Source of the DNA: Prochilodus magdalenae
Taxonomy: Eukaryota; Chordata; Actinopteri; Characiformes; Prochilodontidae
Direction: 5' to 3'
Assembly: GCA_024036415.1 (NCBI GenBank)
Contig: JAMWET010003560.1
Location: 140,001 to 204,000 of the forward strand
DNA length: 64,000 nt
Positions 1-12,839 of the stretch are shown one piece after another. Position 1 is the stretch's first letter; every line of letters begins with the position of its first letter. The notes beneath the pieces were generated by a model. That model was given only the letters and a program-made list of their open reading frames with translations, searched no databases and had not been told where the DNA came from. The position numbers were made by a program, and so were the translations under genes.

Positions 1-2414
1 TGTTTGAACAGGATGAGCTGGACAAGGCCAAATCCAATCAAATCTCTGTAATCCGGTTTGCCTGGATGAGGCCATCACCTCTGGGACGTCCCAAAAATAA
101 AATCTGCGGCCTGTGCCCTGCCACTGCACTGCTGGTGCCGCGTTAGAGCAGATGGACCAGGCATGTCAGTTTCAATAGTGTTTATGCCACTGTTCCTGAA
201 TAGCAGATGTTGGATGCATGGACTGAACAGTAGAGATGAGGGTGATGTGTATGTGAATTCAAGAGTTACCAAACTGAACTATAAAGGATGAACAAAAACT
301 AGAGATAGCACTGAACTGATGCCCGCTATCAGTACTGAGTAGATACCAGAGGAAAAGAGCCCTGCTTGAACTGAAGTTTTATCTGGGGAGGTGTTGTATT
401 ATAAGTGATTACCATGATTTAAGAGATCCATGATTTAATCCAGTGCTACTAGGTCTACTAAGGATTCTGGAGCAAATTGCTTTGTATAATTCTCTGACCC
501 TGGAGCTCCTTCAGAAAGAGTAGCCCTGTTCAAATCAACATCACAGTAATGTAGTACTATATAAATAAGAAAAACAGGTAAAAGAAAAAAGTTTTTCCCT
601 AAAGACAAAGCTAACAGCCAAAATGGAGCTTGATTTACCTCGATTCCTTAATCCACAAGTTCATCACAAGACCCCTGAAATTCACAGATTTTTATGGATG
701 GCCAAATTACAAGGAGAATAAAAATTTTGCAATGCAAAGCATTTTCTTGTTGGGCAGCTTTTGGCATCTTCTGGTAAACACACATTATTTGTCTATGGCT
801 AGCCTGTATGCCATTTAGCCACACAATCTGTTGTTGTAGTTTGGAGGTAAGGTGCCTGTTGCATAATGCTGATGTAAACGTCCACGCAATGACGTTATAG
901 TCTGTGCTATTTGGGCTAATTTGGGGGAGTTACATAGCTTACTTGTCTCAAACTGACCAGTAAAATCAGCCACAATGAACTTTATCGGAACTGTTTTGAT
1001 AAAATTCAGCTTAATATTTCAAAGTGCTTTATATTCATTTGTAACCACTCAGCTTGTCAAGTCCTAAGGTTTCAGTATCAGTCTTGTTATTGCTAGTGTT
1101 GCAATGTCTCTGACTACTATTACCATTACTGCTAGATTTGTGTCTGGTCCCTTATTGCTATTGTACACAAAAGCATTCAGCATCCTCCAACTCCCTTTAC
1201 CTAAAACCTGACTGTCGAACAGTTCAGCTTAAACAGTCTCTCTCTCTTCCATTTCTCCCTTCTTTGCTTCTCTCGCCCTTCCATCATTGTGTGAGCAGGG
1301 CTGCAGGTGGCCTTTGGCCCCGGGCTGTCACTCACTCTTTGGGGCGGTAGATGGGCGTGAAGCGGGGGCTAATAGCCGTGGCAGTGGGATGAGAGAGGGC
1401 GAGACAGACTGTCTCACCTTCATTCTCCCACGCCGCTGAAAGACGAGCAGAGGGCAGCGGAGGCCGCAGCAGGGTCTAATGTGGTGTGACGGCTCTCTCG
1501 GTGCAGCCCTTCTCTACACGGTCCAGCCAGGCAGGAGACTAGACCTGCAAATGGCCACCATGAAGACCTACCGACCGTGCATCTAAACTGGGCTTCTGAG
1601 GCAGCACATTTCTTCTTCAGATAATATGCTGTGAATATAAGCACATTGTGAGGCTTTATTGCTTCCCTGCAGTGGACCCAGTGTGGAGTGTATAATGCTT
1701 TTCTGGGTTTTCTCTTTCCTTTGGTGTGTTATGTAGCTTTTTGTGCATGTAAAAATGGTCTGCAAAGTTTTAAAGCTTATGGTACATGCCAGAGGGAGAA
1801 ACTCTCCTACAGAAACCATTTTTTCCTAACTGCTTGAACGCCTTGTAGGAATTCTGTCCCTTTTCTCTGGTACAAGGTGGCATCATCTTGTAACACAGTC
1901 CTTATTGCCTGCCTGCCGGTACGTTTGGCACACCATCACACTACACTGTTGTAAGGATATCCACAGCAGTGTGGAGTGAAGCTTGCAGCAGGATGTTGGT
2001 CTGACAATGGACAGAGTAGGCAACCTCACCATTGAGAAGGGGGAGGGGCTTAAGGACACAGAAGCTCAAAGACAGCCTTTCAGAAAAAGGCTGAATACAG
2101 ACGTACAGTATGACAATGACTAGTCTTATTAATTCCACCAGGAATAAATGTATATACCTTGATGAGCTCACTGTGCTGTTGGTGCTTCATGTCCCTCTAT
2201 GGAACTCTAAAAGATGTTAGCAGCAGTCTAGTAAGTTGTGCAATGGAGCCATTGATGGAAAAGTAAACTTATTGGGCTTATTAGGCCAGGCATACTTGTT
2301 CCATAGCTCCAGTTCTCCCTCTCGCATGCCTGTTATATGCATTGTCAATGCTTAGTATGTTTTAGCATAGGCACTTTGACCAGTCTGCTGTGCAACCTTA
2401 TCGGCTTGGACCAG
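1..2414. other. No gene seen; upstream flank or long intron
   Basis: Mostly AT-rich single-copy-looking sequence with only short chance ORFs. A GC-richer patch at about 1290-1600 stands out, without codon periodicity or splice context I can defend. It could be conserved non-coding sequence; comparison with other fishes would decide. Confidence 0.5.
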
Positions 2415-2680
2415 ATTGACCTACATCAGTGAGCCTTGGGCACCCAACACCTTGTCACCATTTCTTGCTTTGTCCCTACATCAGTGCCCATTCACTGCTG
2501 CTGATCAGCACCACCCTACAAGCCTTGCCATGTCTAAGATGCTCTGACGCAAATCGTCTCGCCATAACGATCTTCTCGCTTGTCCTTTTCTCAAGCATCC
2601 AACGTATCACCTAATACTGACCAACTGACTTGTTCACCTATGGCCTAATATATCCAAGACCTTGGCATGATCATTACCAG
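2415..2680 (-). mobile_element. Tc1-like transposon remnant, 5' part
   Basis: Read on the minus strand, the block resembles from memory the start of a widespread fish Tc1 element: 5' untranslated sequence around ATATATTAGGC and AGTGAACA, then the N-terminal transposase region around GTCAGAGCATCT and CCAAGGCTCACTGATG. No reading frame survives and no inverted repeat was found at either end. Strongly decayed, so function is excluded. Confidence 0.6.
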
Positions 2681-2699
2681 TGTTTGCCTTCACTGCTAG

Positions 2700-4646
2700 A
2701 GGTCAAATTACTTTAGCTCATCAGTGTTGTATTGATGCATTGATGATCAAGTCAAGCCCCTGTAGTATGCCTGGGTACCCGCATTCCAGTCCACGGATTC
2801 CAACCATCTCCTCCTTTCCCTACCCTGTATACCTTCCTCTCTCTCTAGCTCTCTCTCATTCTCTTTCTCCCACTCTGCTTTATTAAGAGTGGCTCCATGC
2901 CTCCTCCAGGGCCATTTCCAGTGTAACGCCTCTGTTGGAGAGACTGAATATGCTGATGGCGTTCCGAGTCAGGCTCATTTAGGTCCCACCTGTCCCGGAC
3001 CACCGCACTCTGCAATATCACTAACAGGAACACAAAAAGGTTTCGCCCCAGTTTAATTAAAAGCATTAAAAGCCTTGTTTCCACTTTGTAGCCACTCCTG
3101 GTCGATCAATCCTCACCTGAATAGTGTTTGCCCTGCTAATTGTTTCTGGGGTAATGGCCAGATCAAAGGGCCTGGGCTAATTGGCAGAACTGAGGAAATG
3201 GGCATCAGCATTCCAGCAACAAAAAATCACAGTACGAGAAACTTAAGAAATGTATCAAGGGTCTGCGGCATAGGGGATGTTTTAAGATGTGCAGTGAGCA
3301 TAATAGTGCGGGCTTGCTTAACAAGTCACTGGACGTAGCTGGACTGGACACAATAGAGTGGCAATTGATGTGGAGGACTCAGAGCTGTGTTCTGTTCTCC
3401 GTGCTATCTTTCTTAAAAAGAGTTGACGTCCTGAATGTGAAGGACCTGTGGTGATGTGGGAGCATCGCTATCCCTGCCTGTTTGCTATCAGCTTGCTGCT
3501 GGAATTGGGGATGTTGCTGTGCATGTGGGGGGTTTTAAGGGGCTTGTAATCTTCGCTCCTTTCACGGACCGAGGCTCTATTGATCACCCCGGCAATCAAG
3601 TCCTGTGAAACACTGGCTGTATTCATTATTGAGCCCTTCGGCTCTTCCAAAAGTAGACTGAGTGCGTTTAATGAAGGGAAACAAAGGCGAGCGGGACGCC
3701 GGGATCACTTGCCAATCACCACACAGTGTGCTAAATAAGCAGAGAGCCAGGGAGGACGAGCGAGAGAGGTCTATTTGAAGCTGCTCCGTAGAGTGAGAGA
3801 GAGAGAGTGATGCAAGGCCAGTGGCTCTGTCTGAAATCCCTCTCTGGCCAGGTCTGGATGGTGGGCTTGGCTGTAAAACCGTAACCCCCCCAACGTTGCT
3901 CGTGCCGCTGCTGCTTCCCACCTCCGCTCTCACGCCCAGTCCGTCCTTCTTCAGCTGTGATTCACTCGTTCTCCCTACCGCTCGCACTATTATTCCAAAC
4001 TTGTTGTGCTGCCAGTGTCCCCAAAGGCAAACGCGCATCAATCATTACTAATCCTCCTCTCTGTAGAATGAAGATAAATAGCACACTACTCTCTCTCTCC
4101 CCCTTTACTGTAATACATGCAAAATGAAGTGCGGTGTCTGAGGGGTTTTGGCAAAAGCTGAAGGCCCATTACATTTATTTTTAAACTAATATGCAAATAT
4201 ATTTTCCCCAGCTGGAAGTACATACAGGAGGCTGAACGGGGCTGCAAACCGAGTACAGCAGTCGGCTGCCTGTTTCCTCTTCTTCTCCTGTTAATATGTT
4301 GGAGCAAACAAACAGCCCAGCTCAGAGGGAGTGTGGGTATATCTGGGCGGACAAAAAGGAAAAAAAGGAAAGAACCGCTCTCCTCTAAAAAGGTTTTGCA
4401 TTTTTCATATTTTAAGGTAAAATGAGTTTTTTCCCTCCTCCATTTTCTGGTGCAGTTATGGGAGAATAATTGATAGGTAGGAGATGGGTGAAGGAGGAAG
4501 TGGGGCACCATTTAATCATTAGGACTGTTTTTGTTAGGACACTTATGACCTCCATGGAGGTGTTGAATATTAATAGAGTGAATTATAAAACTTAGGAGAG
4601 CTTTAATGGGCTGGTCCCAGAGACCCGGAGACCCTGTCAAGTGCAG

Positions 4647-4648
<2 letters not shown>
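2700..4648. other. No gene seen; unique-looking, partly GC-rich stretch
   Basis: Apart from a CT-rich patch near 2835-2880 and GA near 3795-3810, this is non-repetitive to the eye. Long overlapping ORFs on both strands at 3577-4051 lack splice signals or recognisable domains. The block 3000-4060 has the look of non-coding conserved DNA (balanced composition, ATTA-type motifs such as TTTAATTAAAAG near 3052), which is an inference only. Confidence 0.4.
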
Positions 4649-5731
<1,083 letters not shown>

Positions 5732-5739
5732 TCCTTGTA

Positions 5740-6540
5740 TGGTAAATCAGTTGTGTAGTATGTGAGTATATCAGCTGTGTCTCAGAGTGGTAATGATAAA
5801 TTAGGAGTCTGGATTACTCTGGCGTGCCGGGACTAGGACTAGGATTCATCTAAATGACAGGATGTTTGAAAAGCTTCGACTTATTGGGAATCCTGCTCAT
5901 ATACATGTCACCCCTCCCCGCAGAGGCCTTCCTCTGAGGGACATTATTACAGGAATATTTCACCACCGCGGAGGCCAGTGGGTACTGTATTTAGGAAACG
6001 AAGACCACCACGCACCGTGTGGTTATAATGACCCTCGGCTACTGCTGCCCGTCACTCAGAGGGAGCGGAGGAAAACTGCAGCTCCCGGCAAGAACAGGAA
6101 AAAGAAGGGAATGGGGGGTTTAATGCTGACGGATGGGTGAGAGAGGCAGATACCAGTGAGGGATTAATCAATGCCACACGCATCAGCGCAGGCAGGTGGG
6201 CACTCCTCTCACATACACACCCCCCTGGTGAAGAGATAGTAGAGGCATGTCGCTCCGCTCTCCTCTCTCCTCTGCATTATTCATAGAGCACTGAGCACAT
6301 GTGCTGCGCGTTACTGGACCTTTGTAATCAGCCTGTGGTGCTTGGTGCTGTACAGTAATGTTGGTGTTCAGGTTACTGTGAGTGGGGTTGCACAGTTATC
6401 GGACTTTCAGACTGGAAGACAGTGTCTCATTAATTCCACACGTTAGTGAAGACGTCGTTAAAACCAGCACGCGCCCGGATTCAAGAGCAAGCCTCATTAA
6501 CATAAAGCTCTCTCTCACTATCTACCTCTATTAACATCTC
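5740..6540. other. Unique GC-richer stretch, no gene supported
   Basis: Between two pyrimidine blocks lies about 800 bp of non-repetitive sequence. A 92-codon ORF at 5862-6140 has no recognisable domain. The stretch is a candidate conserved non-coding element; no splice sites fit an exon of the cadherin. Confidence 0.35.
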
Positions 6541-7015
6541 TCTCTTTATTTCTTTCTCTCTTTTTCCCTCAGTTTACTCTACTTTTTTGTCCTTCACCCT
6601 TTCTCTCACACACTCTTTCTCTCAATCACTCTTTCCCTCACACACTCTTTCTCTCACTCACTCTTTCCCTCACACACTCTTTCTCTCACTCACTCTTTCT
6701 CTCACTCACTCTATTTCTGTCACTTTTTCTGTTTTTCTCTCTTTTGCTCTCATTCCTCCTTTAACTTTTCTTCTTCTTTCCTCCCCAACCTCTCACTCTC
6801 CTCCTTTTTTCCTTATTTCTTTCTCTCTAACCTCCCTCTCTTTATTCTTTCTTTCTCATTTCTCCTTCTCCTACCTCTCTCGTTGTCATTTTTTGTCTCC
6901 TACTCTCACTCCATTTTTACTCATATTTCCTCCCAACATCTTTTTTTTTGCGCTTCTTTCATTCTCTCCTCCTTTTTCTTGATTTTGCCCTCTCCTACCT
7001 CACTTCTCTTTCTCT
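6541..7015 (+). repeat. Pyrimidine tract with 16-bp tandem units
   Basis: Nearly all C and T. Between about 6600 and 6711, units of the form TTTCTCTCACACACTC repeat about seven times, with alternation of CACACACTC and CACTCACTC forms. The remainder to 7015 is irregular CT-rich sequence. ORFs here are low-complexity artefacts. Confidence 0.85.
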
Positions 7016-7659
7016 TACTCGCTTTGCTCGTTTGCTCCATGAATTGCCAGGATGTGATAACAACAAGAGAATGTCATCCAGGCAGCTGAAATCAGAGCTA
7101 TCATGATTACTCAGTTACACTCGATTGTCTGATATTTATAAACACCATCGATCAAAACTGACCATTTAAGAATGATTATGTGTAGGTTTGCATGAAGATT
7201 ACATAATATCTCTCATTTATATCTTCATCTTCTTCATCTTCTTCTTTTTGGTACACATTTTTGTCAGCTTTTGTAAACAGCTTTTTGATTGGACGATTTT
7301 TCCAGATTTTTTTTTCCATTATGCAAGAAATTGGATGTAAAAGTGCAAGCCCCCTCGTGGACTTCTGTTCAACCCAGAGACACCGTTTCTGATAAACCAC
7401 CCCAGGGCAGATGGCAGACCTCTAAGCACAATTTCAATGTTGGCCTTTCCCCCACGCATCTGTTTTTGTTTTTTCCATCACTCCTTCCCCCTAGAGTCCC
7501 ATTCATTCTTCTGTTTCTTTAAACCTACAGCCACCAAACTGTAGTACTCACTCAGGGCAGATCCCCAAACTCTAATCCACAGTCACACTGAGCTATACTC
7601 CTCTATGTGTTGTTTATTCATTCCTCGTTCCTCCCATAGCAACCAAAAGAAATGCCCTT
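7016..7659. other. No gene seen
   Basis: Ordinary single-copy-looking sequence with a short CTT-type run near 7224-7252. Nothing coding or structured is supported. Confidence 0.5.
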
Positions 7660-7935
7660 TTTCAATCGAGTATAGACAGAACCTTGAGTGTACAGACAGA
7701 ACAGCACTCTTGAGCATAGACAGCATGTTGTTGGCCAGCAGTTGGGCTCAGAGGGAATTTAGTGTGGGCTGTAGTTTGGTTCAGACAGAATTTTGCTGAG
7801 TTGTTTTTTAGACAGAACTTTAGTCGAGTTCACACAGAATTCTGATGGTCTTCAGTCTGGGTCAGACAGAATGTTATAGGGTTAGAGTTGGGCCCAGCCA
7901 GAACTTTGTCTGGCTACAGTGCAGTTCAGATACAA
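7660..7935 (+). repeat. Degenerate ~32-bp minisatellite
   Basis: The core CAGACAGAA recurs in diverged form at about 7694, 7718, 7749, 7782, 7809, 7831, 7863, 7895 and 7927, mostly 22-33 bp apart, usually preceded by GTT or GGTT and followed by TTTTG or ACTTT. Later spacings settle at 32 bp. Each copy differs, so the array is old. Confidence 0.7.
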
Positions 7936-9650
7936 ATTAGGTTTAGCTGGGAAGTTCAGGCTTCAGGCTGTGGTATCTCCTCTGGCTTGTGTATGTCAAG
8001 AGCAAGATGGCAAGGCTGAAGCTGTGTGAGGGAGAGGAAAAAGAGCAGAAGTAAACAGCTTTATCATCAGTTGGAGAAGCTGAGGGCTGGGGCAAGCGGT
8101 TTGTTCTTATCAAAACTGTTTCCCAGACAGGGCTGAGAGATCCCTTAAATAAGTGAAAGGGACTTGGGTTTTCGATTAGTGCCTCACCACAGCTCCAATC
8201 TCACAAGGCTCCTTCACGCTCTACAAATATCTTAGAGTAAGAGCCACAGTGAGGAATCTTTAAAAAAGAGAGAGAGGGAAGAAGGAGAAGAAGAAGATGA
8301 TGAAGATGAAGAAAAAGTAGAAGGGAGAAAGTAGAAAGGAATGGATGAGGAGGAGAGAGAAGATAGACTATCTACGGTGGCTTTCTTAATCACAGCCTAA
8401 CTCCCAGAGTGAACACTCCAGACTCCAGACTAATCCTCAAATCTCCACAGGCCTCCGCCTCGTACTTACTGCACGTTCGCGTTCATAGACGAGAGAAAGA
8501 GAGAGAGCGCAAGAGGGAAAGAGAGGGAAAGAGAGTGTAACTAAGTTTAAATTGAGGCAGAGCTTGACTTTTTTCCCCATGGCTCTGGTCTCCTGGTGGA
8601 GAGGAAGCCAGTGTGGCTGCTCAGTGAGATTAGACCAGATTTGCAGATTCTTTCAGCTGTTGTTGGGCTTCTCTCCGTAAGTAGGTCCCCCTACGACAAA
8701 AACATGGAAAAAAACCCTCTAAAATTCCCCTCTCAAAACCCACGACCAGCTTAGCGCTCTTTATTTAGCCGATTTTGGTGGCTATTTATGCAAACAAAGG
8801 CACAAATCTTCCACTTTGATTACTGGGCCATGTCTTTTCTCTTCAGGGACGTGTGTTTGTGTGTGTGAGTGAGCAAAAGAGAGACGAGGTTGTGGGGTGG
8901 AGAGGGGGGACGTGGTTTTGTGTGTGTGTATGCGAGTATGAAAGGTGGTTTACATGTGCTTGTGCTTGTTTGAGTGCATCACTGAACTCCCCAGGCGACC
9001 CAGGCACTAATTTGCGCCGCAGCTGTAGGTGTTCCGCCCTTTATCTGCAGCTAAACACAGAGCCTCCGCTTTCTTCTCCATCTCCTCGTGTTTGAAAACA
9101 CTGGCATTCATCAGGCCGGGTGTGTGTGCGTGTTTGTATGGGCTAGCCCAGCGGGTCAGGCCCGGTCCCATCCAGCTTTTGCGCACCACTTCTTTGCAGA
9201 GCTACTTGAGTGGAAAATCTGGTAGCACTGGAGCTATTTCACCTGAATGGCATTTTGGAGGCTTGGCATTAGCGCTTGAGAGACCCCCACAGTGAGATCA
9301 GGCCTGAATGAAGGCTTGGAGGCTCCCCAGGGTCCAACCAGACCAATTTTACTCCGCCAGTGAACCTCACTGACTCCAACCCCACTCTTTTCAACTTAAA
9401 AGCAATTGGACTGTCTGGCTGATGGGCGAAGCACAAATACGAATACACTCACCAGAATGGGCCCTCCTCACAGAAAGGTGGCATTCCCTTCATTTTTTCA
9501 TTTACTGCATTTAGCTGCATGGCATTACAAGTTGCTGGCTTTGGTGACATGGGTCCTTTCATTTAAACTTTTTTGGACTCTTTTGCAGAAATTTAGAAAT
9601 AATTAAATGGTTATGATGCAAGCAAACCCATTTAGACTGGTTTAAGGGAG
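7936..9650. other. No gene seen; purine-rich patches
   Basis: Contains GA/GAA-rich stretches at about 8265-8350 and 8490-8535 and TG-rich sequence near 8850-8930. The short ORFs show no domain. Possibly regulatory, but nothing specific can be named. Confidence 0.45.
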
Positions 9651-9731
9651 CAATTCCTAAAATACAACCTGTCAAATAAATTCTCCCAACAGTAGGGTGC
9701 AAAATATCCACCCCTACTGTAGCATCATTTC

Positions 9732-9765
9732 AGACAGCTGTTAAAACTAGTGTTAACAGCTGTCT
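9732..9765. repeat. Perfect 13-bp inverted repeat (hairpin)
   Basis: AGACAGCTGTTAA at 9732-9744 and its exact reverse complement at 9753-9765, separated by 8 bases. Each arm contains a CAGCTG E-box. It lies inside repeat-derived sequence, so it is more likely a transposon palindrome than a terminator or regulatory hairpin. Confidence 0.85.
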
Positions 9766-10174
9766 CAAAAAACAGAAATGTTGCAAGTTCAGCATCATCC
9801 CCTTACTCTGCAACAGTGTACAGTGTCTTGTTTTGCTTCTATTTAATATCACTTCCTTCGTTTTCTTCGTTTCTTCGTTATATTCTTCATGCAACCAGGT
9901 GGCAGTGGTCCTTTTAATGGCGAGCTATAGATAGATAGCTATATACCACATATATATATATATATATTTTAGGGTAAAATGCTCCATTGCAGAGTAACTC
10001 AGAATTGTTCACAGTGGTGATATGAACCAGACATCTGAAAAATGTCTCTAAAAGCTACCTCATAGACAGTTAGAATACAGATTATATATGAACAAACCGC
10101 CGCAGATGTTTGACACATTGTCATGTGATGGTTTTGAGACATTTTACAATGGTGGAGAGGTACCCTGCAAAGCG

Positions 10175-10460
10175 GTCTCAGGTGATAATGGTAAAGTGGG
10201 CAGTCGCGGGCTGGAGGTTAGATCTAGGTTTGATTCCCTGAACTGGCAGAACGACTGAGGTGCCCCTAAGCAAGGCACCTAACCCCCAACTGCTCCCTGG
10301 GCGCCGTGGATAGGGCTGCCACTGCTCCGGGTAAGTATGCTCACTGCCCCCTAGTGTGTGTGTTCACTAATGAGTGTGTTTGTGGGTGTTTCACTTCATG
10401 GATGGGTTAAATGTGGAGACTAAATTTCCCCACTGTGGGATCAACAAGGAATTAAAATCT
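10175..10460 (+). mobile_element. tRNA-derived SINE
   Basis: The head carries a B-box-like AGGTTTGATTCCC near 10226. The body runs through CACCTAACCCCCAACTGC and GCCCCCTAGTGTGTGTG, and the tail is AATTTCCCCACTGTGGGATC (10424-10443) followed by an A-rich end. This order is that of SINEs common in otophysan fishes. The tail resembles the LINE-type tail found reversed at 62550-62600. No cloverleaf suggests a working tRNA. Confidence 0.75.
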
Positions 10461-10860
10461 TAAAGCCTGCATTTTCAAATTTTCTTGCCACATGACATCC
10501 ATCTACTCGCCACTGATGGGTGTGCCTAGTAGTTTTTGCTATGAAAATAAATCTGCTTTTTTAGAAGGTCATACGGGATGTTTATCATGACATCATGATG
10601 TTTATCAAGTTCCACATGACTAAACACAATGCACTCAGTGGTAGAAAGTTGAAAGCATGCAAACTCATCAGGCACTGTGCAAGCTATTCACTGAAGTGCA
10701 TAGGATACACCGAAGCAAAGCTACAAGTGGACACGTACCATTAATTTCTATACAATCAGCAAAACCACTCTGAATAACTGTTTACATCTCAGCTTCTAAA
10801 ATATAGAGAAGGTGTAAAAACTCAGTGGAGTTCACTTTTAACAATGCCTGGATGAATGTT

Positions 10861-11379
10861 AGATATCATACACTTTTAATAAATAACATTCTTTATATGA
10901 CTTATGAAGAGCGCCTCGCCTTGCTTGGTATTAATAGAAGATTAATGGATGGAGATCCATTCCGTGTGCTCATGCCTTTAGGACAAACATAGATCTAGCG
11001 TAAACTAATGAATAATAGAGGATCTTGCTCACTCTTTCTCTCTCTCTCTCAAATCTGCATTACTTGGCTGGCTGATTGGATTGTGTTAAACATGACAGAC
11101 CTGCTGTAACACTCACAGGCCCTTTGGCAGCTTAACAAAGCTCAGCTTAGGTGACTGAGCCACAGAGAGAGATGCCTGAAGTGCCAAAAGAGTGTTCAGA
11201 TAAAAGCCTTTCTTAAATAAAGTGACCTGCCCACTACTTTAATAGCATATTAAACCATATTCATTTTTACTACACCTGTCCCATAGCAAACAGACATTAA
11301 TCACATGTTAAAAGTAGAGAACCTCTAATGTGTGATCTAATGATTCACCACATTAAATTATCTAACTCATGTTCCTGCC
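10861..11379. other. No gene seen
   Basis: AT-rich sequence with a short CT run near 11036-11050. No exon signal or clear repeat recognised. Confidence 0.5.
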
Positions 11380-11389
11380 AGGTATAATG

Positions 11390-11830
11390 TTGCCAGACTC
11401 ATTTGAGTACATTTGACTTCATCCCTTTACTCACCAAAAGCATCCAGCTGTGAAAAGCACCGGCAATGTTAAGTCTTGTTTTGCGTTTATTGCTGAACAG
11501 GTTTCCGTGCTGAGAGTGGGCGGCAGCAATCATCGTAAACACATTGTTGTGTTTATCCTTGCTTTCATTGACTACCAGTCCTTACATGATCTAACCGGGA
11601 GCAACATGACTGACAAGGGCTTAGAATATGCCACCAGTGCAGCAGCGCTACTTCTTCGACCTCTTATGTTGGAAGGATTCGACTGAATGCTACAGTGACT
11701 CACTATCGCCTCTTCAGGTACAAGGTGGTAGTATGGTAGAGCGAGGTAGAGACAAGATATGCTAGCTGATGAGCATACTGATACATAGATGTCTTTCACA
11801 TACCATCAAAATGGCTATTTCTTCATGCTC
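11390..11830 (+). repeat. Dispersed repeat, copy 1 (related to 22020-22530)
   Basis: Shares diverged blocks in the same order with 22020-22530: CATCCCTTTACTC, GTGTTTATCCTTGCTTTCAT followed by TGACTACCAGTCC, and GCCTCTTCAGGTACAAGG. It is a moderately repeated element of unknown class. The 78-codon ORF at 11450-11686 is not kept in the other copy and is probably spurious. Confidence 0.6.
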
Positions 11831-11839
11831 TATTTTAAG

Positions 11840-12392
11840 TTTTAGTAAATTGTCTGTCATTTTGAAATGTTTTAAACTTAAAATGTAAACTTTTAAGTAA
11901 TCAAAGTCATTTAGAGTGGTCCGAACAGGAAAGCTTACTGACCACAGAGTTTGTTACCGTGGAGGTGATGGGAACTAGGGGGTTGTGATATCTACGACAC
12001 AAATACAGCCATTTTATTTACTATCCTGAACCACCTGTGAAGCTACATCTGTGAGTGATATATGTAAAGTAGATTATGGTAAAATAGTGGAAAATCTAAT
12101 AACCTTTTTTTCACCTTACCACACCCTACGTGTACCACTCCGCCATGAACGAATGAAAAATATTTATGTTTCAGGCTGACAGCTTGTCAAAAAAATGATT
12201 ACAAAACAAAGCCTCGGGCAGCCGGTGTATTCATAACCATTTAGAGTAAGAACTTTCTGTGAGGAAGCTTTTAGAGGCTTTTAATGGCCATCTATTTCCT
12301 ATCACTATTATTGTGAATAGCTCTGACTCTGTAAATTTCTCTGGATTTGGAATGACCTTTTACAAGCTTTAAAAGGTTTTCACACTCATCCA
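11840..12392. other. No gene seen
   Basis: AT-rich, non-coding to the eye; no repeats recognised with confidence. Confidence 0.45.
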
Positions 12393-12831
12393 TAGCCCTT
12401 TTCAACCTTAGAACCCTGGTTTCTGAACTGGTTCCGTTCAGGCATCTGTAGAACTTTGGTGCTACTCAGGGAACCAGTCTGCATTTGTGCCAGTTTTATT
12501 AAGAAACCAAGGAATGTCAAAGGATACGTCATAAATGTCAACAAAGGGCATAGCACAATGGTAATACACAGCACAAACAAGATGTTTGCTTTTATCCAGC
12601 AAGCACTTTTCAGCTGTTGGTGATAACAAGACATAGAAGAGTTTCTACAGCAGACCACTCAGTGTCAACATATTTGCCCCTCTTTTTGCTCAGCTACTGA
12701 AACGTCCACAGAATGTTGTCACAGTTCGTGCGGATGAACCTACTATTCTTTGGTTCCAGCTGGGAACAAAGTTTTGGGGTGCTGAACTGTTCAAACTGAA
12801 TTGGAACTTTGCACTTTATTGAACAGGGCTA
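12393..12831. mobile_element. Short inverted-repeat element, hAT-like MITE candidate (439 bp)
   Basis: Left end TAGCCCTTTTCAACCTTAG and right end, read as complement, TAGCCCTGTTCAATAAAG pair as imperfect terminal inverted repeats. Internal GAACCCTGGTTTCTGAACTG on the left and GGTGCTGAACTG plus TTGGAACTTTG on the right extend the partial palindrome. No transposase ORF. I saw no clear target-site duplication, so the class is tentative. Confidence 0.6.
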
Positions 12832-12839
12832 AAATGGTG

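Larger units (their letters stand above)
9680..10850. mobile_element. Palindromic MITE-like repeat, copy interrupted by a SINE
   Basis: Segments such as CAGAATTGTTCACAGTGGTG (9991 on), ATGGTTTTGAGACATTTT (about 10128) and TGTTTACATCTC with CTCAGTGGAGTTC (about 10778-10832) match, with divergence, segments in the same order inside 14527-15283. The copy is split by the SINE at about 10175-10460. It also holds an (AT)n run at 9951-9967. Confidence 0.55.

Noticed and set aside
3577..4041. 154-codon minus-strand ORF
   Set aside because: No recognised domain, no splice support, overlapped by an open frame on the other strand.
7660..7935. CRISPR-like array
   Set aside because: Repeats are diverged and irregularly spaced; a vertebrate minisatellite fits better.
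10215..10260. Possible tRNA gene
   Set aside because: Only a B-box-like motif; followed by SINE body, no cloverleaf.
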